Source: Mesostigma viride
Taxonomy: Eukaryota > Streptophyta > Mesostigmatophyceae > Mesostigmatales > Mesostigmataceae
Direction: 5' to 3'
Assembly (NCBI GenBank): GCA_009746045.1
Contig: RPFO01000084.1
Location: forward strand, 1,356,176 to 1,420,175
Length of the DNA stretch: 64,000 nt
In this document: positions 53,973-64,000 of the stretch, in pieces
Layout: each line of letters begins with the position of its first letter
Position numbering within the stretch: the first letter of the stretch is position 1
Notes under the pieces: generated by a model
The model's database searches: none
Told to the model about the DNA's origin: nothing
Seen by the model: the letters and a program-made list of their open reading frames with translations, nothing else
Program-made: the position numbers and the translations under genes

Positions 53973-54202
53973 ATATACATTTCTTTTAAAATAGAATACA
54001 TGGTCTGTAATGGACCTGTCAACCTTGTGTAGTCAACAGCATGAACCCCAGCCAAAACCTGGCTGTATCCTGATTATGATCAGAGTGAGTGTACCATGGT
54101 CCATGAGCCTTAGTACAGACTAAAATACAGGTATTATGCCAGTTACAATGCTGACACTACCACACAATCTGCTTCTCCAATGCCCTATAACCAGGCACCA
54201 GC

Positions 54203-57200
54203 TTAGACAGCTTGCTGAGATGGGTCCATCAGATACTGAAGAACCTTGTACTGCACTGCTGCCTTCTGCACTAGCTTGGTCAAAGCATCAGCAGGATTGT
54301 CAACCCCAGGGATATGCTCAATATTGGCCAAGGAGGACAATTCCTTAAGAAGGAGATAATCCAAGTCCCTACTTCTGGCCATCTGCCTGTGCACAAACTG
54401 CACCATCCCCATGGAGTCTGTTTTTAGAAGAGTGGTAACCTGAAGTGGCCAAGGAGTGTTAGAAGTCATCTGATGAAGCAACTCCTTCAGATAAAGGCTT
54501 GTGTGAATGCCTTCACAAATAGCCCTGCATTCTGCCACATCACTGCTGACAGCCACCCGTTTGTGCAGGCGACTAAACCAGCTCACCAAACTCCCCAGGC
54601 CTTCCTGTCTGAGCACAAAGAGCCCTGCAGCCCTGCCCCTGACCTTGGAGACCTGCCTGCTGTCCATTGAGCTATCCACATACAGCTCCATGCAAATGGG
54701 TTGTGATAAATCCACTGCAGACAACAGAATGCCAGATGAAGCCCTGACCTGATCAGCCACCTTGGCAGACCCTAGCTCCATCAGCATGTCATCAGGCAAC
54801 CTGGCTATGACCATAAGGTCTGGCCTGGAAATGCCTGCCACCCAAGCAACCATGCCCCTCACCATGGGACACAGTGCCTGTGTGATGACTGGAGGAAGCT
54901 TGCTAATGAGGGTCTCTTGATAATCATTGCCCCCCACCAGCAGCATACGCCACTCCCCCCTTCTTCACCAGTGTGGCCTCCATGCCCACAAACAGCAGAG
55001 GCTCATTCTCCACCTGCCATTGCTCCCTACCCAGAGGAAACTTGGACTTAATGATGGAGATCAGCTCCTTAAGCCACGACGTGGGAGCATCAGATGTAGG
55101 TCATCCCCGTGCAGCGAAGCATACACTGGTAGGCCTTCCCATTGCCCCAGAAACAGACAGGGGTCTACAGGAGAAACCTTCAAGTTGCAATGCTCCTTCA
55201 GGAAACGGTTGAGAGTCTCCCTCCAGATTATTGGACTTGACCTCAGGCCCTCCAGGCCCTTGAGGATTTTAAGGAACTCAGTGTGAATGTCCCTTTTCCA
55301 TACAGCAGGCACCCTGACATAGAAAGGCGTCTTGCCCTCCCACTTTTCCTGTGCCACATCTGCATCCCCCTCCAGAAATGCCCTCTTGAAGTCTACCACC
55401 ACTGAGCCATAGTCCAAGCCCTTGTTGAGAAGGCCTAGAAATACACACAGCAGCAGCCTCCAAGTGTCATGCAGCATGCCAGGGGTATACAACTCCTCAG
55501 CAGTGCACTCACCAGTACCCTTGAACTCATTCAGCACTGGCCTGACATGTGTGGTACCTTGACCCCGTCCACCTCCTTCATCTTGATGACAAACTTGAGC
55601 TTGAGTAGACGTCGTGCAGGAGGCAGGTCATTGACAGGTTCCACGCATTTCTTGGAGATCCAGTCCTCCCCAGATTTAATCAGACCCAGTGTGACCTGGG
55701 GACACATAATGGGAGAGGACATGAGCTTCACCAGGCCTTGGTAGTTGATAGGGCTGTGTCCAGCAAGTGAGTGAGGACCAATGCCCAAACTGCTTGGATG
55801 ACTAGCAGCTGGCAATATGAGGTCATCAACCAAGGGCTCCTGCCCCTGGCACACTTGCACACGCTTAACCGTCCTGGTTACTGCACGTGATAGGTGAGTG
55901 GTCCTGAAATTAATCAGTGGGACCTGACCAGCCCCTTCCTTAGTCAGGAGAGAGGACGTGATCACTACCCCATCCTGGCATAGGAAATTCTGCCCCAGAA
56001 GAGCAGGTCCCTGATAGCCCTCCAAGACACAAAAAGCAGTGTCCTGTCCAAGGATAGGAATAGATACCTCACCCAGTACCTTCACGTGTACCCCGCCACT
56101 GAAGTCAGACACAAACTGATAGCTGGGTTCAGTCATGCTGTACCCTGCTGCAGCTCTGGTCCCAATGATGGAAACCTGAGAATTAGTGTCTACCTCTAAG
56201 GCAGTGTCCAGCCCCAGATTGCCATGCCACCTGAGCTTGGCTACCTTGGGCTGCTTCTTGGCCCTTTGCAGAGCCCCAATCAATCCAGCCAAACTTGTCC
56301 CCCTGGGCTTGGTTAGAGCCTTGGGCTTGACAGTTGACTCCCCAGCTGTTGACCTTGCAGCCTGTTCAACAAGTACCTCTGCAACCTGGCCAGGGCTGAC
56401 AGATTCCCCTGCAACAGATGTGGTCGTTGCGTCAGTGATGTCACTTGGGACCTGAAAATCCTGCAGATCCTGTGAGCCTTGTGCCTGACTGCCCTCATTC
56501 ATCAGGTTAGGCTTGACATATGACCAACTCAGCCGGTGTACATGCTTTGGTTCGTCCTCCATGCTGACCAAGCATGCGTGGCTAGCTTCATCAACCTGGG
56601 TAACCACCCCAGGACTCCAGCTACCACGTTTGCCATAAAGGCTAGGTTCCTTCCAAGCTAGGACCTTCTGACCCACTTGTGGCTCCAGCATCTTCCAACC
56701 CCGGTCCTTCTCCCTCAGCTTGGCAAAGGTGACATGTGCAGCATGTTTCCAGCCCTCCAGCACATGTGGTGGGCACAGGCCATGATATAGACCCATTGGG
56801 CTGACAGCAACTCCATCATAGTAGAAGTTAACCCTGCTGTTCAGCTGCTGCTCCACGTTCCTCAGCCATGCACTCCTGACAAGTGCAGGTGCAGACAAGG
56901 GTACCCAGTCTTCAGAGATGATCAATTTCTTGACCTCCTGGATTGCCCTCTCTATAGCACCCTGCTGCCCATGAGCCTCCCTAGGTGTAACCAGCAACTC
57001 AGGAAGGGTGGGATCACCCTTGAGATGCTGAAACTGCATGTCCACCTGGATCCTTGTGGTAGGAAACTTGGCTCTTACATTCTGCAGGGCAGCCAGCAAG
57101 TACCTGTTCTTCATAGAAGGTAAATGCTCTAGCACCTTGTACTTTGTGTACCTGTCCACGCACACCAACAGTTGCATGCCCCTGATGTGTTGGATATCAC

Positions 57201-57687
57201 ACTGCAGATCACCAATGCTCTGAGGTAGAGCTTTGGCATGTGATTTCCTGGGCTTGTTGGAGGACAACTGGCACTTACACCGTGAGGCAGCTTGCTGACA
57301 CGCCTTGAGAAGGGGTGCCCTGCCCATACGGAAGGCAAAGTTGTTTGACAGAGAAGTGGCATGCCCAAACATGTTGTGGATTCGGGCACCCAACTCCTGG
57401 TACACAGAGGAAGCAGTCCCTGGCACAGTCAGGACTGTGCTGTCAGGTTGTCCAGCATCACCATGCTGACTTCCATCCTGTTCTGACTCAGAGCCTGAGT
57501 CACCCTGCTCATGCCCAACACCTGGACCGCCAGCAGGGACCACATGCATACCACCAGAGGCCTTCACACCCCTCTGTGGTTGTACATTGGTTTCTCTCAA
57601 AATGAGAGGTCCACCCTCGTGCCCAGCACGAGGATGCATGGGGTCAGACATTCTTACAGCTGCACCAGCTGTCAAGGACGTCTTCAT
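54203..57687 (-). pseudogene. Copia-2 pol: integrase, protease-like, reverse transcriptase, RNase H
   Basis: Near-identical to Copia-1 pol, same domain order: integrase (HNMFGH; CDIQHIRG; HGQQGAIERAI), DTNSQVSIIG near 56190, GPALLGQNFL near 56005, RT, RNase H, stop at 54203. An intact start region (MKTSLTAGAAVRMSDP) is present where Copia-1 has lost a base. Frameshifts near 55535 and 55085-54950 break it, the first at a different position from those in Copia-1. HGDD is at about 55100-55111. Confidence 0.88.
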
Positions 57688-57827
57688 AGGAACCTGTACC
57701 TCTCCAGGTGACCTGGGGCCACCTGAACCTGGAGATCACCCTCTTGTTGCCCAGATATAAAATCTGCATTGGAGCACCTGGCCTCCCCCTTGGGTGAATT
57801 AAGGTGTGTAGGGGTTGCCTCAGACAG

Positions 57828-58935
57828 TCACTGCTCCTTGTTGTCTTCTTGCTGACTGCCCTTTGAAGGCTGGCCTGCCTGGGACTTGTTCTTGTTGTTT
57901 TTGTTGTTGTTATTCTTGTTGCTGCCCTGGCCCTGGGTCTTCTTGAAGCTGGGACACTCCTTCTTGATGTGCCCCCACCCCTTGCACAGGTAGCACTGGA
58001 TCTTTGACTTGCCCTGGCACCACCCCCGTTGTCAGACGCGTTACCCTGCTTGGGCTTGCCACCCACCCTCCTGAACACCGACTTGGCATGTGATTGCCCG
58101 TCAGGGTCGGGTGAATGGTTGGCCTTCCGCTTGTTGTGGTTGCCCCCACGCCCTCCTTGGCTTCTGTCAGCCTCAGACGATTTGGAGCCCCCCTGGGCAC
58201 GCCCACCTGCATGGGTTGCCTTCACAGCTGGCACCCCACCCTCAAACAGCTCCTCTGCCTCGAGTGCTTGCTTGATGATGACCTTGTAGGCCTTCATGGT
58301 GGAGTGAGGAGCACACATGACCTTGAGAGATCCACGTGTGGCCTTGTCCAGCCCAGAGACCTTCAACCAGTTGGTCAGGGCTATGTTGTCTGCCACGTTG
58401 AAACCGTGGGCCCTGCCTTCCTCAACCATTTTGCAATAGGAAATTCTGGATGAGGTCTCCCTTGACCTCCCACCCTTGATACTTGTCCTGCCAATGGATC
58501 CCCACTTTCTTCCGTTGATCCTCTAGCAGCGTCCCTCAGCTCTGCCACGTAGACTGCCCAGGCCTTGTTGGCCTTCTTGCACTCTCTATAGTGAGGTCTT
58601 TAATCTGATCTGTGCATTTGCCAAAAGTCTGGCTGCCTATCCAGATCTGATAATAGTTAGTACCCCCGTACAAACTTGGAAACCCCTCTAGTCCTTCCAC
58701 AAACTCCTCTGCCTGCTTTGGCTTAGAGTCTGAAGTGACAGGTTGCAGCTGATTAACTATAAGGAGACCCTGGGTGGTGAGATCATATATATCCAGAGAC
58801 AGCATGTGTATTATTATTGATAGGCACATTGGTAATCTCGCCAGTAACCCCCACGTCATCTACGTGAGCGGTCCCACTACCTGCACCTCCATTATTACCA
58901 CTGGTTGGGCCCTTACTACGTCGCCCATCAGCCAT
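57828..58935 (-). pseudogene. Copia-2 gag
   Basis: ATG at 58935 (MADGRRSKG). Frame breaks near 58790 (a TATATA insertion) and at about 58580 and 58440. The linker is open from 58429, and the CX2CX4HX4C knuckle lies in the -1 frame near 58005-57960, with a stop at 57828-57830. Substitutions against Copia-1 cluster in the linker (for example HSPDPDGQSHAKS against HSPDSDRRSHSKS). Confidence 0.75.
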
Positions 58936-59100
58936 GGTTGACTACAATGCTGTTACAATGCACAGGAGCTAAGCAGCAAAACAAAATCCTGACAGCAAAA
59001 TATCCTGCCAACAAATCTGTCAAGTAATGCCGCCTGCACCGGTGTCGATGCCGCCGCGAAATGCCGCCGAAAGGCCGACGAGTACTGGAAAAAAAAATGT

Positions 59101-62100
59101 CCGACGTTTAGTAGTCGAGACCACGGAAGTCGCAGTACTCGTACGTGTATTCTGCGTCCTCCATATGTAAGGCGTAAGAGCCGGACCTGCGACGGCGTGA
59201 ATTAACACAGGCGTGTTCGCCTGGTTTTGCGTCGGCAGAAAAACTGCGATGCGCCGACGGGAAACGATGCGCAGAGGATGCGTGAAAATGGATAAGAGTT
59301 CCCAGCCAGCTGCGATCCACTCACGCAGTGCAGAAAGGAACGCCACCAGGTTAATGAGAACCTGGCGTTCTCGCGTGCGAACGCCGCGCGTGAGCAGCAA
59401 CAGCAACGCGATATCTTGGAATAAATTTGTCGAGACTGCGGGCGCGCCTCCCGTGCGCGTCGCAGCCCAGTTTTGCAGATTCCGCTGGTAACCGGTGAGA
59501 GACGAGATGGCGTTGTCCACCTCCTCGATGGCGGTTGTGACTTCGTTAATGGAACGAAGCCCTCCACGGACCTGGACTGTAAAGGCCGATAAAATCGACC
59601 GAATGGAGTGTCAAGAATCCTGTCTTGAATATGCCCATTATGCTGACCGTGCAGAAATCTATAATACGGGCAATTGTATTCGAGCCCTAATTAACAAATA
59701 GATATATGCTCGGATAGTAGTACCTAAGTGGGATTTGTCCTACGTGAATGGACACTATGACTATGTGCCAAGTTGTACAATGGCACTAGGACCATTGGTC
59801 ACTATCTTCACCAGATTATAGTATTGTGTCATGTGCATGTCATACCATGCCGTACCGAGTCATGCATGCGCATGCACCATGTTCCAACATACCAGCTGTC
59901 GTTATCGACCCATTGTCGGCCCATGCCCATACCAGGGCCGCCGCCACCACTCACCTACCATAATTACCAATGTTCACGCTACCTTGAGGGAGCCATGGAA
60001 AGCCACACCATATGGACGTAATAAATAATTTTCCTGGCTCCTGACGCTTAAGTTGGCAATGATTCACCACCTACAAATTATTCATTTAAGTCCCCATAAT
60101 AATCACACATGCCTTTAACATGGCATCGGAGGTCCGGGGCAAGATCTTTCAACGGAATTAACCAACCTCTAAGCGGCAGCTCACATTTTATTGAGCGCCT
60201 TGATCATAGTTTATATTTTCATATACGGAGCAGCTTGGTCGAATTCTTGTACTTGATACGACCATGATTATGGCGCAGATGCTACCGTGAAATTCAAGGC
60301 TTTCAATCGACTTACTTCAATGTGTGGTAACACCAAATATTCGGGGTGACACCTACCGTCGCTAAAATCCGTCAAGAATTTCCCAAGCTCCGGTGCGCAG
60401 GCCAGATCTACGCTTTTATACTTATATATGCCCGAAACTGATCAAACGCCAACATTTCGGTGATGGGGACGTCGGCACTCAAGCCTGGCACTCAAAAGGT
60501 GCCGGCTCTGGTTCCAGGCAGCGCCAGTGATTTTTTACCTGGCAGCACATTTTTTGGCCGAGTGCAGTGCGTTCAATCGGCGCGGGGTCACTGACGGGCT
60601 CCCACTGAGCCGCGCGAGCTGTGAGCATCGACGAGAAATCGGCGGAGCTGTTTACCTCAAGAATTTTTCATGAGAACCGGTCTTTCTTTTGTACCGGCAC
60701 CATTTCGCGTGGCATCAACATTCTTTTGGGCGCATTCTTTTAAACCGGAATTCTTTTTTAACGGTCATCACTTCAAGAGCCCAGAGCCTGCCATGCTCCA
60801 AGTTTCCAAGAAAAAAGGGAACATTCCCTGGGTCCTGCTCTCAAGGCCAGCCTGCTGACACAGCTGCACACCACACTAAGGAGGGTGCTCACTAACTCCC
60901 CACGTTGTTTTCAGCACTAGTTGCAGTTTTATAATTCAGTCACATTTAACTAGTTGCAGGCACCACTAGCAGCAGTAACAGCTAGTTGCACTATCACGTG
61001 CCAGCACTAGACACCCACTAGCAACCAGTTGCCCCATACTGTAATGTAGGCAGCAGTAACAGCACAGTCCCATCAGCACCATCACACTGGCATCAACAAG
61101 CACAGCAGGCAACACCAGCAGGAACAGAGTACACTGCATAGTCCATGCAGGCAGCTACCCACACTTGCCTAGCCAGCAAGGAGAAGTAGTAGCACCCAGC
61201 AGCACATGCATGACTCTCCACCACAGGCGTAGAGTAGATAGTAGCTGCAGTCAGCTGCACGCACTTGTCTAGCTAGCAAGTAGCAGTCCAGCAACCAGCT
61301 CTACATCCTCACGTCACAGTTCACCTTGTAGTAGTTGCAGTAAGTTGCACCAAACCCTGTTGGCAAACAAGTCAAAGTAGCACTACCAGCACCACACAAG
61401 ACACTGTACCCACACACAGCATAGATCGTGTGTGCACACACAACAGCTGACGTCACCGGTTTACCAGCAGCTACCAGTACCCAACGTTTCCAGCTGCAAC
61501 CCTGGCATCAACCAGTACCGGCTACAGTCTGCATCCAGACTCAACACTGAGCAACCAGTCCTTACAGTTTAAGAGCCTGTTTCCAGTTTGGCTCCACCCT
61601 CGTGTGGCGCACTCCATGTGACAATATGGGGCTACACAACCTTGCCCTCATTTTTCTTGCTGTTTTATATCAAGACCAGGGTGTCGTGTAAGGAGGGAAT
61701 CCACTTAGGTACCCGACTACCCTCGCCCAGGATCTAGCATTTGTATTTATAGACAGCATCATGTGCAAGGAGGGTGTCAAGAATCCTGTCTTGAATATGC
61801 CCATTATGCTGACCGTGCAGAAATCTATAATACGGGCAATTGTATTCGAGCCCTAATTAACAAATAGATATGCTCGGATAGTAGTACCTAAGTGGGATTT
61901 GTCCTACGTGAATGGACACTATGACTATGTGCCAAGTTGTACAATGGCACTAGGACCATTGGTCACTATCTTCACCAGATTATAGTATTGTGTCATGTGC
62001 ATGTCATACCATGCCGTACCGAGTCATGCATGCGCATGCACCATGTTCCAACATACCAGCTGTCGTTATCGACCCATTGTCGGCCCATGCCCATACCAGG

Positions 62101-62540
62101 GCCGCCGCCACCACTCACCTACCATAATTACCAATGTTCACGCTACCTTGAGGGAGCCATGGAAAGCCACACCATATGGATGTAATAAATAATTTTCCTG
62201 GCTCCTGACGCTTAAGTTGGCAATGATTCACCACCTACAAATTATTCATTTAAGTCCCCATAATAATCACACATGCCTTTAACATGGAGTCCAACGGACC
62301 GCGAATTGCCGGCACCAGCTGCGGCAGGCGCGGGTCTTCCGGGAAATCCCCCAGGAACGGCAGAGCTGCCCGCTGTCGACGATGTAATTCGTCGAGCGAT
62401 GTAGTGACCTCGTCAATTAGACTTTGCCACGGCGCAGCAATCGGCTGCGGATCGCGCGATGGCGGAACCGGTAAGGGGTCGGCCGGCGGAGCAGTTATTT
62501 CCTCCTCAGTGGGAATCCGGAAATCGAAGGAATTCGGCAT
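59101..62540 (-). pseudogene. Copia-2 leader ORF (ORF0), split by an LTR element
   Basis: Part 1, 62540-62285, starts MPNSFDFRIPTEEEITAPP 25 bases inside the LTR. Part 2 continues in frame from 59608 (IRSILSAFTVQVRGGLRSI ... NLQNWAATRTGGAPA) and reaches the YCDFRGLDY end near 59110. One frame change or insertion near 59190 adds residues relative to Copia-1. Removal of the LTR element and one TGGAG restores the frame exactly. About two-thirds of residues match Copia-1 ORF0, much less than in gag-pol. Confidence 0.7.
59609..62284 (+). mobile_element. Non-coding LTR retrotransposon (TRIM/LARD-like)
   Basis: LTRs 59609-60120 and 61775-62284 start TGTCAAGAATCC and end CCTTTAACA (canonical TG...CA). 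The target duplication TGGAG is at 59604-59608 and 62285-62289. A primer-binding-type TGGCATCGGAGGTC starts at 60121, and the purine tract GTGCAAGGAGGG precedes the 3' LTR. The 1.65-kb interior has no coding capacity that I can support; 60880-61650 is low-complexity with CAG, CTAG and AGTTGCA words. Such elements depend on proteins from autonomous relatives. Confidence 0.88.
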
Positions 62541-62564
62541 GAGTGAGATTCGGCGAGTAATACG

Positions 62565-63359
62565 AGTTGTGAGAGAGAAATGCCGAAGTTTGCCATGGCT
62601 CTTGCAGGAATGTTGCCTTTTTTAGAATAAGGGAAACACAGACGTAAGTCACGTCACTTCCAAGACTGCACGCAGCACAGGCGACAGGGTCGCAGTGCCA
62701 AGAGAACGTGCACGCAAGAGCTAGCGTCCTAGAGCTACCAAGTCACACATATAGCTTGCTAGGGACGCGTCCAAGTATTCAGCTGTACTGTCACAGCTGA
62801 ACTGTCAATCAATTGATCACACAGACTCTGGCACGCCTTTGGCGCGCAGATCTATCAATTGTCCATACGGCTAGTCCTAGCTGTGGACCTATCCGTACAT
62901 TACTCAGCATCAATTGTCTCATGTAGCTTGCTAGGGACGCGTCCAAGTATTCAGCTGTACTGTCACAGCTGAACTGTCAATCGATTGATCACACAGACTC
63001 TGGCACGCCTTTGGCGCGCAGATCTATCAATTGTCCATACGGCTAGTCCTGTGGACCTATCCGTACATTACTCAGCATCAATTGTCTCATAGGTCCTGGC
63101 GCGCTACAGCACGCCTACCTATCAATGGACTATCAAGTCCTGTACAAGTCCTGTCAACGTCCTGCGGACTATCAAAGTGACACTTGTACATTCCTGTGTC
63201 CACGTACGCGCCCACAGTGGCGCGCCGGGTACTGTCGGCACAGCCTACTAGGAAACGTCATAACTTTTACGTCCCTTACCCAAATGAGGCGTTCAAGGTG
63301 CCGTTGGAAAGAGGGTAACAATCTCTATCCATCTAACGTAAATCCTTTACGTTATAACT
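62565..63359 (-). repeat. Copia-2 5' LTR with internal tandem duplication
   Basis: 795 bases against 619 in its partner. A segment of about 170 bases from TAGCTTGCTAGGGACGCG to ATCAATTGTCTCAT (about 62752-62921) is repeated at about 62924-63090. The second copy differs at a few bases (for example TCAATCGATTG against TCAATCAATTG), so the duplication is not brand new. Confidence 0.85.
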
Positions 63360-64000
63360 CCTACGGCCTGAGCGTACCTGCTGCCACCAGTCACGAGGTG
63401 GCAGGGGTGCTGGAAGAGGTAGTGGAAGAAGGCACCGCTCCCTCACTTGTTGTTGTTGGACGGGCCGCCCTGCCCCTTCTTGCCGGGACCCTGCTCCAGC
63501 TTGTGCTGCAGCTTCCCCATGCTCATCGCCGCCCGCACCGCCGGAGACGCCAGCATTGCTCCACCCTCCTGGAATGGCAGCATTGCCGACGGAGTCCCCT
63601 TCCACCCCGTCGACCCCACATCCACCAGCTGGCATGCCGTGATCAGCTTTGCCAGGTACTCGGCTGCTGCCAGCTCCAGAATTACTTCGGAGCGTGGCGT
63701 GGCCCAGTAGCCAAATTCTGTCACCATCGTGTCCAGAATTCCTGCCATCTGCAGGATCAGCATCCACCTCTCCCCGCTGGCTGAGCTGCCGTGCATCGTC
63801 AGCTTTAACGATGTACCGATGGACTTCCCCCCCACGCTCTCCGCGTAGTCCAGCATCCCAGGCAGCACCGCCTCCAGCATGTTGCTCACCAGGACCGGCA
63901 CTGCATGCCCACTCAGCGCCACCCCCTTCGTGCGCGCCAGCCTGCCAGCAGTCGTCGCTGCGGCTGGGCTTGCAGCTGCTGGAGTCTTTGCCTGGTCCAG
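63360..64000 (-). pseudogene. RTX retroelement: gag-like N-terminal part
   Basis: Open on the minus strand from the window end to a stop at 63443. It shows VALSGHAVPVLVSNMLEAVL, GERWMLILQMAGILDTMV, VILELAAAEYLAKLITACQL and a Gly/Gln/Asn-rich end GKKGQGGPSNNNK. Then a short frame leads to the CCTAC duplication at the Copia-2 border and, across Copia-2, to 50660. The helical, polar-tailed layout resembles gag proteins, but no zinc knuckle is seen. The 5' end lies outside the window. Confidence 0.45.

Larger units (their letters stand above)
50661..63359 (-). mobile_element. Copia-2, complete LTR retrotransposon with two nested insertions
   Basis: LTRs at 50661-51279 (3') and 62565-63359 (5', lengthened by an internal duplication). 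The target duplication CCTAC is at 50656-50660 and 63360-63364. Minus-strand order matches Copia-1. Nested within it are a split-direct-repeat element (52010-53972, in the 3' non-coding region) and a non-coding LTR element (59609-62284, in the leader ORF). Without these it is about 8.1 kb. Confidence 0.95.

Noticed and set aside
42412..63359. Copia-1 and Copia-2 as one inverted duplication
   Set aside because: Each has its own target duplication, its LTRs differ from those of the other, and their ORF0 sequences and frameshifts differ.

Overview
This is eukaryotic nuclear DNA: genes have GT-AG introns, there is one recognisable single-copy cellular gene (a COMMD2 homologue with three exons), and most of the rest is a deep nest of transposable elements with chromodomain Ty3/Gypsy, Ty1/Copia, non-LTR, SINE-like and CACTA DNA elements. 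No rRNA, complete tRNA, CRISPR or operon-like structure is visible. The element mix and GC level would fit a green alga or a related protist, but the sequence does not fix the taxon.

Layout. 1-6077: right part of a CACTA (En/Spm) element with a Tnp2-type transposase (DUF4218 then DUF4216), a SINE-like insertion, TTCTCA-type subterminal repeats and a TAGTG terminus, split by an ORF1-only retroposon that itself took a LINE. 6187-13000: repeated (TTAA)n-tailed short retroposons and two LINE families (one with a C-terminal restriction-like endonuclease, one with a YADD reverse transcriptase), nested and flanked by target-site duplications. 13600-15600: a 39-base G run, then COMMD2 on the minus strand. 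17300-19500: two tandem LINE pieces. 19750-24260: minus-strand coding sequence of unknown function, including a Lys/Glu-rich protein interrupted by a 206-base perfect palindrome. 24353-38491: a degenerate chromovirus on the minus strand, whose chromodomain is split by a complete Copia element (Copia-3, 24433-32866). 40200-41418: a second, truncated CACTA copy ending in TAGTG. 41419-64000: an old minus-strand retroelement (RTX, unassigned reverse transcriptase) into which two complete Copia elements, Copia-1 (42412-50227, plus) and Copia-2 (50661-63359, minus), inserted only 433 bases apart. Copia-2 carries two further insertions: an element with split direct repeats (52010-53972) and a non-coding LTR element (59609-62284).

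The main discovery candidate is the Copia lineage. All three copies share LTRs beginning AGTTA and ending TAACT (or ACAACT), 5-base target-site duplications, and a protease-like domain placed between integrase and reverse transcriptase instead of before integrase. They also share HGDD in place of YVDD at the polymerase site and DTN in place of DTG in the protease, and each has a reading frame 25-33 bases inside the 5' LTR, upstream of gag. The split-repeat element (order A1-internal-B1-A2-B2, no target duplication) has the architecture of tyrosine-recombinase retrotransposons of the PAT/Ngaro type and is the second candidate.

Most element genes carry frameshifts or stops, so the window is largely a graveyard. 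The three Copia elements, with paired LTRs and exact target duplications, are the youngest and best-preserved large insertions.
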